In this document: piece after piece, positions 1 through 9,541 of the stretch
Position numbering within the stretch: the first letter of the stretch is position 1
How the letters are laid out: each line of letters starts with the position of its first letter
NCBI GenBank assembly: GCA_021018995.1
Contig: CM037598.1
Span: 41,656,685-41,720,684 of the forward strand
Length of the DNA: 64,000 bases
Direction: 5' to 3'
Source: Chloranthus sessilifolius
Taxonomy: Eukaryota > Streptophyta > Magnoliopsida > Chloranthales > Chloranthaceae
Made by a program: the position numbers and the translations under genes
The notes under the pieces: generated by a model
What the model saw: only the letters and a program-made list of their open reading frames with translations
The model's database searches: none
Told to the model about the DNA's origin: nothing

Positions 1-121
1 CAAACAAGGGGAACAGGAATAAAAGTAGGCATTAAAGCACTAAACTCAGACTCCAACAAGATCACTAAAAATTCCTATACACAGTAAAATACATAACATA
101 CAAAGTGCATAGTTCTTATCA

Positions 122-1672
122 TCAATTCAAGGAAAGATACCTTTCAGGGTTTGAGGATCCTTCACCAATCAAAAATTGGCCCTTGGGATTAACCACTGGT
201 TGACTGGGCAACCTTCCCTCTTCTCTTTTGGCTAAGGTATTCGCTAGTTGGCCAATCTGCTCTTCCATCTTCTTGATGCTCTGACCATGAGAATTTACAG
301 TCTGAGCCAAGGAGCCCAGGTTTTGCAGTGAGGTCAAGACCTAGTCCTCGAAAGAAGTATTTCTGGGTTGAGATGGGGGTAAGACCAACTGATTTTGTTG
401 CTAATGGGGCTGCTGATGGTGCTGGAAGTTAGACCTAGGGGCATACCCTTGATTGGATTGCTGTTGTGGTCTTTGAGGAACAACCAACATCTGCTGGGGC
501 TCATATAATTGTCTTGTCTCCACCTCAGATTTGGGTGGTCTCTCCATTGGTAACCAGCTGTTTGGTGCTGATAACCATTTGGTTGTCTGTTGTAGCCTCC
601 AGATTGTTGCTGGCCAAAAGATTGTGCAACAGCAGCATGCTCCAATACCAATTCAGGATATTGCCCTACAGATGGACATTCCTCCACTGTGTGCTGTGGG
701 GACTGGCATATCAGACATGCCTCCGCCACATGAGCAGCCCTTCTGGGTTGTATCACAGTCAGTAATTTGTCAAACTTCGTAGAGAGGTTTGCCATCTGCA
801 GCTGTAGGTCATTGTTCCCAGACACCTCACAAACTTTTCCTCTTGTCAATGCAGCAGGCCCCACTTTTGACTAAGACTCCTGACTAGTTCATTCCAAGGA
901 TAGTTTTTGAAAATCATTTTGACTAATTACCTCAAACAATTCCCATGCCTCATCAGCAGTTTTGTGCATGTAAGTGCCACCACAAGAGGCATCAACCATA
1001 TCTCTACTTTTTTCATCAATTCCATTGTAGAAGCTTTGAACAAGCTGCCAGTCCGGGATCTTGTGGTGGGGGCATTGTTTGAGCATTTCCTTAAACCTAT
1101 CCCAGGCTTAATTAAAATCCTCAATTGGGGCTTGGGCAAAAGAAAGAATTGCCTTTCTCAACTGGCTAGTTTTGGTCTCCGGGAAGAACTTGGTGAAGAA
1201 CTTGGTCTGCAGGTCTTTCCATGAAGCAATGCTATTGTTGGGAAGAGTAGTCAACCAAGTACTGGCCCTATCCTTCAGAGAGAAGGGAAAGAGTCTGAGC
1301 CTAGTAGCCTCAGGTCCCAAACTAGTGATATTAAAAGTGGTGCATAGGGCCAAGAACTGGTCAATGTGCTTGTAAGGGTCCTCCTTGCTAAGCCCATGGA
1401 AAGAGGACAGCATTTGGATGATTGAAGTTTTTATTTCATAATTCCCCTGAACATTAGGGAATTGAATGCTAAAAGAGGTGTTATAGTCATCCGGAGCATT
1501 CAACTCCTTGAGAGTTCTGGGTTGTTCTTCACCCATATTTACCCATATTTGCTGTCACAGGTTCACTTGGGGGCTCTCCTGTGGTGTGCCTATCACTTCT
1601 AATTCTCCTTCGCCTTTCTAACTCAGGGTTAAGAGGCTCTAAAGTAGGGCTGAGAGATCTCCTCCCTAGCAT
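122..1672 (-). pseudogene. gag: Athila-type Gag, broken
   Basis: Gag packages retroelement RNA into virus-like particles. The start is the Met of MLGRRSL at 1672, which is shared with the related copy at 12354. The capsid part (1536..1108) has the Athila-typical stretch with SFHGLSKEDPYKHI and RLRLFPFSLKDRA. A zinc knuckle of form CX2CX4HX4C lies near 717..676. Frame shifts near 1530 and 340 and stops near 1105, 886 and 868 break it. After the stop at 122, similarity to the B copy ends, so the first ~120 bases of the window are unassigned. Non-functional. Confidence 0.8.
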
Positions 1673-2011
1673 GCAAGCACACCAACAACAAGGAAAGCTT
1701 CTTGTAGGCACATTGCAAATGAATAACTTTACAATTAACAAATTTATCTATCTAACTTACAGTTATTCAAAGAATATATTTACAACTATCCTATATACTA
1801 CTAGAGAATTTTCAAGAAAGATAGACAGAGTTTTAAATGATAGAGAGTTTGCAAACAGAGGTAGCAAAGCTCCAATTGCAGTCCAACTGTCCTTCACTGC
1901 TATTGTCTAGATCTACAAGAAAGGTTCAAAATTATATCAGCAGTATTAATTATTCACATTTGCAAAGAAAACTAAGAATATAAAAACTAAGGGTCTACTA
2001 ATAGATCATCT

Positions 2012-2030
2012 ATCCCCGGCAACGGCGCTA
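2012..2030 (-). promoter_or_regulatory. Primer-binding site (tRNA-Asp type) of element A
   Basis: The minus strand reads TAGCGCCGTTGCCGGGGAT just inside the LTR. This is complementary, with one mismatch, to the 3' end of plant tRNA-Asp, the usual primer of Athila elements. Confidence 0.8.
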
Positions 2031-2036
2031 AAAACT

Positions 2037-4506
2037 TGTTGCCTCCTCAGCTGTGCTTTCTTTATTTGTTTGTGGTAAAAGTAATTTAAAATCAAAATAA
2101 AATAGGGGATGAAATTAGCACAACTGAGAAGTCCTAGACCTGTAAGATACAGGGTCCATTGTGGCAAGTTTTGATAAGTAAGAGTTTGTCCCACAGGGAA
2201 AGGTGATCTATAGCTCCAAGGGAGCCATCTCTAGTAGTCCCACCATATCTGACTACAAATCTGGCAGTCTTAAAAAAGAGGGGAGTTTAAGGTCACTTAT
2301 TCTAGGTATTCTAAGGTAACCTAATGTCTAAACTACAGAAAGGGTTGAGAGGATGGATGGAGTGTGGAAAATAAATATAAAAGGGTGAGAAGTATGTTAT
2401 TGAGCCTAGATCAGAGGAGCTTTGTAACTCAGATTCAGATATGATGTTATAGAAATCCTGTCCAATGGATATGTTATCACCACTGAGGAGAAAAGATCCA
2501 ACCCATATCTCTGCCATGATTCAATCCCTTAAGGTGATAACCTGTCCACTCAAATGGTCACAAACTATCCCATAGGGGAACCACAATCCAGGGATGGGTC
2601 AAAACAAGTTAATCATTGTAGGCACTATTTCATCCAAGCTACCAGCTCAAGAATCCATAGGGAACCTCAACCTCTAAAGTTCTATGTGTGGGGCTAAGGC
2701 TGTATAGGACCATGATAGCCCAGACACATAGAACCAACAAGAGATTGAGTACAACCTTCGATCTAGTTGTCCATTGCTTGAGTGAGGCTACAATGGTCCA
2801 GTCACAAGCCTACAATCTCTGTAACCAGATCAGATCTAACATCTGATAGCGGAGCTATACAAATATAGGGGAGTCTGCCTCTGTACAATCTCCCACCAGG
2901 CTAATACAAGCTCAGGTGCAGAGAAGAAGGATCCATCTTGGATCGGTGGATTAGAATCACCCTAAGGCTATAACCTGTCCACTTGAATTGTCACAGACTA
3001 TCCCAGAGGCTATCCTCCTCACGGAGCCCAAGATAAAACAAGAATATCGCTGCCACCACCATGGTCACAAGGCTACTAGCTCAAGCTCCCATAGGGATTT
3101 CAGATCTAGTGGGTCTTGTGGTGGGGCTAAGGCTGTATAGGACCATGATAGGCCAGACACACAGGTCACTTGGATTTGAGTGGCCCTTGGAATCAGTCCT
3201 CCATTGCTTTGAAACACAGCCAAAGCAATGACGGATCACAAGGCAGCAGCCTTGCACAGAGCATCTCACATTCAAACACAAATCCCATAATGTAAAAATC
3301 CTAATACAAAACTTCCATTAAACTAGTTCAAAATACATACAAAGGCATAGCCAACAAGTGTTGGACTATGGAGAGAAAGAAAAAGAGAAAGAAAACTACT
3401 TACAGCTACAAAAGAAAAGAAAAATGATATCAGATCAAGTCTCCAAGAAATGCGATGTGTTCCCAGCTATTCCAGGATGTCTATACCTAAGCTAAGTATG
3501 GGTTTATATGGCAGTGGTGTGGCGGCGCATTAGGGTTAGGAAACCCTAATTTTAACAATGCCACATGGCCGAATAGTGATCCTTGGATGCCTTGGGGTGC
3601 GTGCATAGAGATTTGAGCATGGGAGTGCGTGCCCTAATCACTAGAAATTCTCAGAAGGTCCTCTGCTGAAAAGATGGAAGTTGAAGTTCAGAGCTTCACT
3701 AGGTAGCCATTATTTCCCAGACTTGTCGCGTGGTAGCTCTTGCTCTTTGCTAGGATGATTTGATATTGAAGCTTCAACCGTCGCGAGGTTGCCTTGGTTT
3801 GCTCTTCAGGCAGTCACGAGGATGAGTAGACATCAAAGCCTCAGATATCACGGGGTTGGAGTTCATGCAGTCGCGAGGTAGCTGCATGATCACTGGGTTT
3901 ATCTTCGCGAGGACAGATTTGAATAGCGCGAGAACTTCGCGAGCACTTCTCTTCAATGGACTTTGCGAGTTTCCGTTCGAGGCTTTAATGAGTTCTGAAT
4001 CGTGTGAGGTTTCATGTCTTGATTGATCTTCGCGAGGATGGCTCCGTCTTCGCGAGGATGCTTTCTTCTTGAATGGCATGAGAACTGTGTGAGGAGTTCT
4101 CTTCTGATAATTGCATCCCGTGGCCACTGCGCGAGGAGTCTCCTGAAGCTCTCTCTCCTCAGCCATTCTGAGCGAACTACGCGAGGTTGAGAGAGGTCTG
4201 CTTTGAACTACGCGAGACTGCACGATGTGCTCTACTTTTGAGCTTCGCGAGAGCTGCGCGAGTAGTTGTTGTAAAGTCTTGGGAAGCTCAGTTGGACTAC
4301 GCGAGGCTCATTCCAGGTCTGGATTCAAAGTCCATCCTTCTGAGGAACTTCTGGTGCCAAAACAGGCTCCTTAGCAGGATTCCTGGCCTTGTTTCACTGC
4401 TGATTATTACTTACATAAAACACTTAATAAGAACTTATTAGATGGCTAAGGGTCTAATCAAAGGTTAAGTTAAGGGGTGAAAAGTGGTACTTTTCAGGTC
4501 TTAACA
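2037..4506 (-). repeat. 5' LTR of Athila-type element A
   Basis: About 2.47 kb with TG/CA ends, bounded by the primer-binding site on one side and foreign pol sequence on the other. On the minus strand there is a U3 with a dense TCGCGA-type repeat cluster (4309..3723), a TATAAA box at 3508..3503, then a region holding a diverged direct duplication of about 430 bp (compare 2535..2810 with 2968..3240; both carry the 'taacctgtccac' and 'ggggctaaggctgtatagg' blocks). The LTR starting at 62149 matches it in reverse complement over its visible length. Confidence 0.85.
3723..4309. repeat. Degenerate TCGCGA-centred repeat cluster in U3 of LTR A
   Basis: Roughly 20 imperfect copies of a short motif around the palindrome TCGCGA (typically cttCGCGAGga, with variants such as tacgcgagg and tgtgtgagg) at irregular spacing over about 590 bp. 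It lies upstream of the LTR TATA box. The A-family LTR at 62149 has the equivalent cluster. Confidence 0.8.
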
Positions 4507-4507
4507 G

Positions 4508-5920
4508 TTTCCGTTAGTTGAAAGGTCACGAGAAGAACTATCCCACACATGACATAGAACTAGCAGCGGTCATCTTCGCATTAAAAATTTGGAGACATTA
4601 CCTATATGGTGAAACTTTCGATATTTTTACTGATCACAAGAGTCTCAAATATCTCTTCACCCAGAAAGAGTTGAATTTGAGGTAGAGAAGGTGGATAGAG
4701 TTCTTGAAAGACTATGACTGTTCTATTCAGTACCATCTCGGCAAACCCAATGTTGTAGCTGATGCGCTTAGTTGGAAGTTATCCGCTCAGTTATCTCATC
4801 TTGTGACACGATTATAAAGGTGGAAACTACTCAATGATATTGTATCATCGAGTGCCACTCGATGATATTGTATCATCGAGTGCAACGTCAACTGGAGGTT
4901 TACTTGCTACGGTAATGATTTGAGCTCCACTTTTTGATAGGATCAGAGAGCTCTAGATGCAAGATGCAGAACTTATTTCCAACAGACATGGAGTACAAAG
5001 TGGGCTACAGCCAGATTTCTCAATCAAGGTTGATGGGTCCTTACTATTTCAAGGTCGAGTATGCATACCTGATGATCGTGTCTTATGTCAGAAAATTCTC
5101 AAAGAAGCTCACAAGTCAGTATATGTTATTCATCCTGGTAGTACCAAGACATACCAGGATCTAAAGCAGACATTTTGGTGGAATGGTTTAAAATGCGATG
5201 TAGCGGAGTATGTTGCGAAGTTAACTTGTCAGTAAGTAAAGGTTGAGTGCAAGCACCCTATTGGTCTATTACAGCCACTGCCCATTCCAGAGTTGAAATG
5301 GGAAAATATCTCCATGGATTTTATGCTTGGTTTGCCCCGTACTCGGAAAGGTTACAATGCGATTTGGGTAATTGTTGATCATCTCACCAAATCGGCGCAT
5401 TTCTTACCCTATTATACGAGATAAACAGCGTCGAAATTGGCTGAAATTTATCTGAGGGAGATTGTACGATTACATGGGATACCCGTAAGCATTGTGTCAG
5501 ATCATGATCCTTTATATACTTCGCGATTTTGGCAGTGTTTCCAAAAAGGTATGGGTTACAAGTTAGACTTCAGCACTCCGTTTCATCCTCAAACTGACAG
5601 GTAGACGGAGAGGCTAATTCAGGTGATAGAAGATATGTCAAGGGCCTGTATGCTAGATTTTCAAGGATCGTGGGATAAACACTTACCCCTGATCGAATTT
5701 GCATACAATAGCAGCTTTCAGTCAAGCATTGGTATGGCACCATTCGAGGCACTGTATGGACGCTGATGTAAATCCCCGATTAATTGGGAAGAAGCTGGAG
5801 AGCATTTGATTTTAGCCCCTAATTTTATAGAAAACACCAATGCAGTTGTTCACGTTATTCGGGAATGATTAAAGAGTGCTCAGAGTCGACAGAAAAGTTA
5901 CACCGATCAGGTCATGATGT
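4508..5920 (+). pseudogene. pol: Chromovirus pol fragment: RNase H and integrase, broken
   Basis: Read in pieces, this encodes the end of RT/RNase H ([19 protein letters not shown], then [12 protein letters not shown]), the H2C2-type integrase region (IHPGSTKTYQDLK), and the integrase core with [24 protein letters not shown] and AYNSSFQSSIGMAPFEALYG. The catalytic D, D positions are visible. Stops occur near 4516, 4681, 5233, 5420, 5600, 5763 and 5866. A 27-bp tandem duplication lies at 4833..4887. It stops abruptly after QSRQKSYTDQ; the next part of the protein lies inverted at 6232..6740. Dead. Confidence 0.85.
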
Positions 5921-6231
5921 AAGAGGTAAACTCAATGGTGTAAGACAACAAGATACCCTGGTTTAGTGAGCATCATAGATTAACCATACTTCTTGTGGTA
6001 CACGTCAACAAGGAATATATCAAGTACACTTGAAGGGTGCATCAAACAGAATATATTTGATGTGGTCCCTTGTATATGGGTGCAGGGTGCATCAAACAGA
6101 ATATTGACAAAAATAAAATTTTCAATGAAGCAATCATTTCTTTTTTTTCATTTATTTCTAATTGGGTGAGACTTAGAACTAGTCATGTAACCAAGCATAG
6201 TCATATTATAGGCATACATTAAGTACGTACC
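5921..6231. other. Non-coding spacer in element E
   Basis: No coding similarity seen. A short phrase ('agggtgcatcaaacagaatat' minus its last base) occurs twice, near 6036 and 6085. By position this is sequence next to one breakpoint of the inverted pol segment. Confidence 0.4.
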
Positions 6232-6740
6232 TTATGTAAATAAATGAGGGTACTGAGCACAAATATCAGCTTTGCATTCCCAGGTAGCCTCATGCGATCC
6301 ATGGTTCTTCCATTGGATCAAAACAAGTGGGATTCATTTCGTTCTCAAGATTTGATCTCTGCGATCCAAAATCTGACTTGATTCTTTAGTTACCGTTAAA
6401 TCTTCCTGAATATCTAACGGTTGATAATCCAACACATGCGTTGGATTGCTGACGTACTTCCTCAGCATAGACACATGGAATACATCATGAATACCAGATA
6501 AATGCGAAGGTAATGCCAGTCAACACGCAACCTCCCCTACTCTGCCTAAAACGGGGAATGGTCCAACATCATGAGGACTCAACTTGCCTCGTTTCCCAAA
6601 CCACATTACACCTTTTGTCAGAGAGATTTTGATAAAGACGTGCTCGCCAATATGTGTACCATTCATCAGAATGATAATATAGTTTTGTGAATTCACAAAA
6701 GACTTATTAGTGTAGGGTATTACCTGAAAATTAACACTCG
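6232..6740 (-). pseudogene. Inverted pol C-terminus: integrase tail and chromodomain
   Basis: The minus strand encodes IGEHVFIKISLTKGVMWFGK, then LSPHDVGPFPVLGRVGEVAC, HDVFHVSMLRKYV, THVLDYQPLDIQEDLTV and a chromodomain-like end (ILDRRDQILR ... KNHGSHEATWEC ... QYPHLFT stop at 6232). This is the part of the protein that should follow 5920, but on the opposite strand. An intron-like gap (about 73 nt, donor CAG|GTAATA at 6723, acceptor lost near 6651) precedes IGEHVF, as in elements C and D. Confidence 0.75.
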
Positions 6741-6770
6741 TTATTTATTTTTGAGGATGAAAATTCCTTA

Positions 6771-6782
6771 AATAGGGGAGAA
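6771..6782 (+). promoter_or_regulatory. Polypurine tract of element E
   Basis: AATAGGGGAGAA lies directly before the LTR start TGTAATGG, preceded by the common chromovirus phrase 'gaggatgaaaattcctta'. It primes plus-strand DNA synthesis. Confidence 0.7.
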
Positions 6783-7648
6783 TGTAATGGCTGCCCTAAG
6801 TGTAAAACCATATGCACGGGTTTGGGCAGGCATGTACATGCGCCTATCACGGGACATCAAATGTAGTCTAGTGGCTCAAATTGATAAAAAGGATCTGAGA
6901 ATTTTCGGTACCCTCGTCACTTAGAACGCAAGTAGACCAATAACTCATATAACTATTAAGCTAGCCCAAGTCAAGCCAAGTCTATATAAAGACATACCCA
7001 TGTGGACATTACATGCAAACCTAACCCAAATAGCTTATACACAAAAATAGTGTATAAGACTTATATACTAAGAAAGTTTAACTTGTCTCTTGTGGACATG
7101 TACTCCAACACCAAGTGCTAGCCTCACTTGGAATATGTCCCTCATACAATTATAAGCTGCTTGCATGGGATATGGCCTACACGACTCTGTGAGTCATTTC
7201 CATTTGCATGCATGCAAAGTACAACGATCCTATATAAAATACAACCACACGCCCTTCATCTTCCTCATTTAAATTCTTTGCAAACCAACTCTGCAACTAG
7301 AAACTCCACAGCCAGAGCTACTGTAACCAGTAAACTAAATCCTAGGAAGGAAAAGAGAAAAGCAACTTCTGCTATCTCCCCCCATTGCTCGTGTAACCTT
7401 GGATACAAATTGAGAACCTAAGATCAGACAGTAAACCGCCAATTCAGTTCTCATTCTTAGCGCTCAACAACCCTAATACAAGTCGGTATCATCGTCATCC
7501 CGCAACCAAAAGGTATGTTGTTCGTTCATGTACAGTAGAGTTGGTCATAAGAAGATGTAGCTCAGAGTTAGCCCTCAGCTTGAATACATGAAGTCTGAGT
7601 GCAGATTGTTGCACTCCAGATCTTCTTTGATGACTGGCTGAACTGAAT

Positions 7649-7650
<2 letters not shown>

Positions 7651-7683
<33 letters not shown>

Positions 7684-7772
7684 AAACCCATTCTACAAAT
7701 TCAAAATACCTATACATATATATATATGTATAGATATATATCTATATAAATTATATATATATATATATATAT
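7651..7772. repeat. AT microsatellites
   Basis: A 30-bp pure (AT)n run at 7651..7680 and further AT runs up to 7772, inside LTR E. Confidence 0.95.
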
Positions 7773-7844
7773 CTAAGCAAAGCTACAAGGGCACCAAAAC
7801 ACAAAACACAAAGAACACCAAGAAGCAACCACAGCAAGCCAAGT

Positions 7845-7991
7845 GCTCAGGCTTGCCACGACAACCTTATAAGATTGCCGCGGCAAGATGCTTAGCTGGT
7901 GAACTTGTTGCGGCAACCTTATAAGGTTGCCGCAGCAAGGTGCTTGCCGCGGCAACCCTTGAAGCCACCTTGCTGCGGCAACCCCTGGTTG
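7845..7991. repeat. TTGCCGCGGCAA-type palindromic repeat cluster (LTR E)
   Basis: Five to six copies of a motif around the palindrome TTGCCGCGGCAA, several joined by 'ccttataagg', itself a palindrome. The equivalent cluster in LTR E' is at 18415..18515. Confidence 0.85.
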
Positions 7992-8678
7992 GCTACTGCA
8001 CATGTGCCTCATGGACCTTGGTCTATTTTCGGGCTATGTGAATTAACGAGCTGAAGTATAACCTTTGTTTACAGCATATGTATCCCAATGATGGAACTAA
8101 ATTCTTATATATGAAATGACAATATAGGTCCAACTTGGTGCACTAGTTTATGCAATGATCGTCCATGCCTAAAGACACATACGAACAAACGGTAGGGAAT
8201 TTACCTTGCTAAATGCATATTTGGTTTCCTTATTCTGCTATAGATTGCAATGTATTGCTTATATATGGATATTGATAGAGAATGCTATATAGAACATATA
8301 GCTGCCTTGAATTGCATTACTATTAACCCTATGGCGAACTGATGATCAGATGATTAAACATTATAATGACATATATTCAATGAATGCATGAGAAATTATC
8401 TGTTTTATAAATAAACTAATAGTAGTGTGGTCTGAATGTATATATATCTATATTACGAATCGAGGCAGTTCTGAAATCAAAATAGGAAGGCTTATGCTAG
8501 ATACGGCTAAATGCTTGTTTACATACATGTAAGTGCAGTTTATGGTATATACAGGGTTGATATATGCTTAGATGAGATCTATCCTAAAAATATGGCATAC
8601 ACGATACCATGCATAATCATGCTTCGTCCTCTCTACTATCTTTGATGTCCTGTACACATTTTAACCCTGTTTTGGAGC

Positions 8679-8812
8679 CAAGTGATCCCGCTAACTCGGG
8701 CGCTTGTCAGGATAAACCTTCATTACAAGTGATCCCGCTAACTCGGGAGCTTGATAAGTGATCCCGCTAACTCGGGAGCTTGACAAGTGATCCCGCTAAC
8801 TCGAGAACTTGA
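8679..8812 (+). repeat. Tandem hairpin-unit array (LTR E)
   Basis: Four copies of a ~29-bp unit with the core GATCCCGCTAACTCGGGAGC. Each unit is self-complementary: CAAG pairs with CTTG and CCCG with CGGG around a CTAACT loop. Counterparts are at 17533..17747 (minus) and 61935..62140. Confidence 0.9.
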
Positions 8813-9541
8813 TTTGCTTGTTTCTGTCAACATGTGAATCTTGTTTCAGCTTGATTTCCGTACTTGTCACACCATGCATTCATCCAGCATGTCAGCATGA
8901 TCATGTGGTCACATAATAAAGCCTTGTTTATATTATATGCTGATATATGCTTTGATTTTTGTTATGTTGGTAATCTAACGTATTAATTGGCAATGTAATA
9001 TTCTCTACTGAGCTTTGATGGTAGCTCATTTCACGCCTTAAATGTCTTAGCTGCAGAGCCAGATCCTGTGCATGCAGTAGACCCTATGTACGTTCCCAAT
9101 GAGGAGGAAGGAGAAGACGACTACGAAGACGAGGAAGACGATTTTGTGGAAGACTTCTTCCCAAAATAGGTTTGTGGACATAAAATAAGAGAGAGAGAGA
9201 GAGAAATTTAGATAGAATCATGGGGTAAACTTGTATGAATTATGGATGGTATTTTGAGATACTTTGTTATAAGATGTATTGGTTTTCTTTCCATTGTTTA
9301 TATGAAGGATGGCCGTCATCGGTGGAAAGCTATACATCAGATCAGTTAGTCGTGTATATATTCTGCTAATATGATCAGTTAGTTTATTTTGCCATATTGT
9401 GAACAGTCAGAGTAAGTACACTGCTCTCACATTTGCATCACTTTGTACAAGAAATGACCCCTTATATGAAAGGGTCATGTTAGGTGATCCGACAACGTGA
9501 CGGTTCCAATATACTATGAAGGGAAAGGTCAGGTTGTCACA

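Larger units (their letters stand above)
1..4506 (-). mobile_element. Athila-type Ty3/gypsy retrotransposon A (5' LTR plus gag, cut by window edge)
   Basis: Reading on the minus strand, a 2.47-kb LTR (4506 down to 2037) is followed by a tRNA-Asp type primer-binding site and a decayed Athila-lineage gag. The rest of the element lies left of the window. The LTR has TG...CA ends (minus strand TGTTAAGACC to GGCAACA). It sits inside the RNase H region of a + strand chromovirus, whose pol starts at 4507, so A is the younger insertion. A copy of the same LTR family starts at 62149 on the opposite strand. Lineage is assigned from gag sequence and the primer-binding site. Confidence 0.85.
4507..9541 (+). 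mobile_element. Chromovirus E (Tekay/Del-like), 3' half: pol remnant and 3' LTR
   Basis: A + strand Ty3/gypsy pol remnant (RNase H, integrase), an internally inverted segment, a polypurine tract and a 2.76-kb LTR ending at 9541. The 5' part is cut off at 4507 by element A. The base after the LTR end resumes Athila pol of element B in the opposite sense, so E inserted into B at the start of its reverse transcriptase. Confidence 0.8.
6783..9541 (+). repeat. 3' LTR of chromovirus E
   Basis: Starts TGTAATGG after the polypurine tract and ends 'aggttgtcaca'; 2.76 kb. Contains TATA-like sites near 6983 and 7231, AT microsatellites (7651..7772), a TTGCCGCGGCAA cluster (7845..7991) and a hairpin-unit tandem array (8679..8812). 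Near the end an acidic-rich reading (gaggaggaaggagaagacg, 9100..9160) also occurs in the minus-strand relative E' at 17160..17215. Related to LTR E' (16915..18831 plus 30963..31982) and to the fragment at 60666..62148. Confidence 0.8.

Noticed and set aside
466-765. Open frame on + strand opposite gag of element A
   Set aside because: Shadow of the gag coding on the minus strand; no recognisable protein.
8679-8812. Regular repeats with hairpin units that could look like a CRISPR array
   Set aside because: Plant nuclear DNA, units abut without unique spacers of constant length, and the same array recurs inside LTRs.
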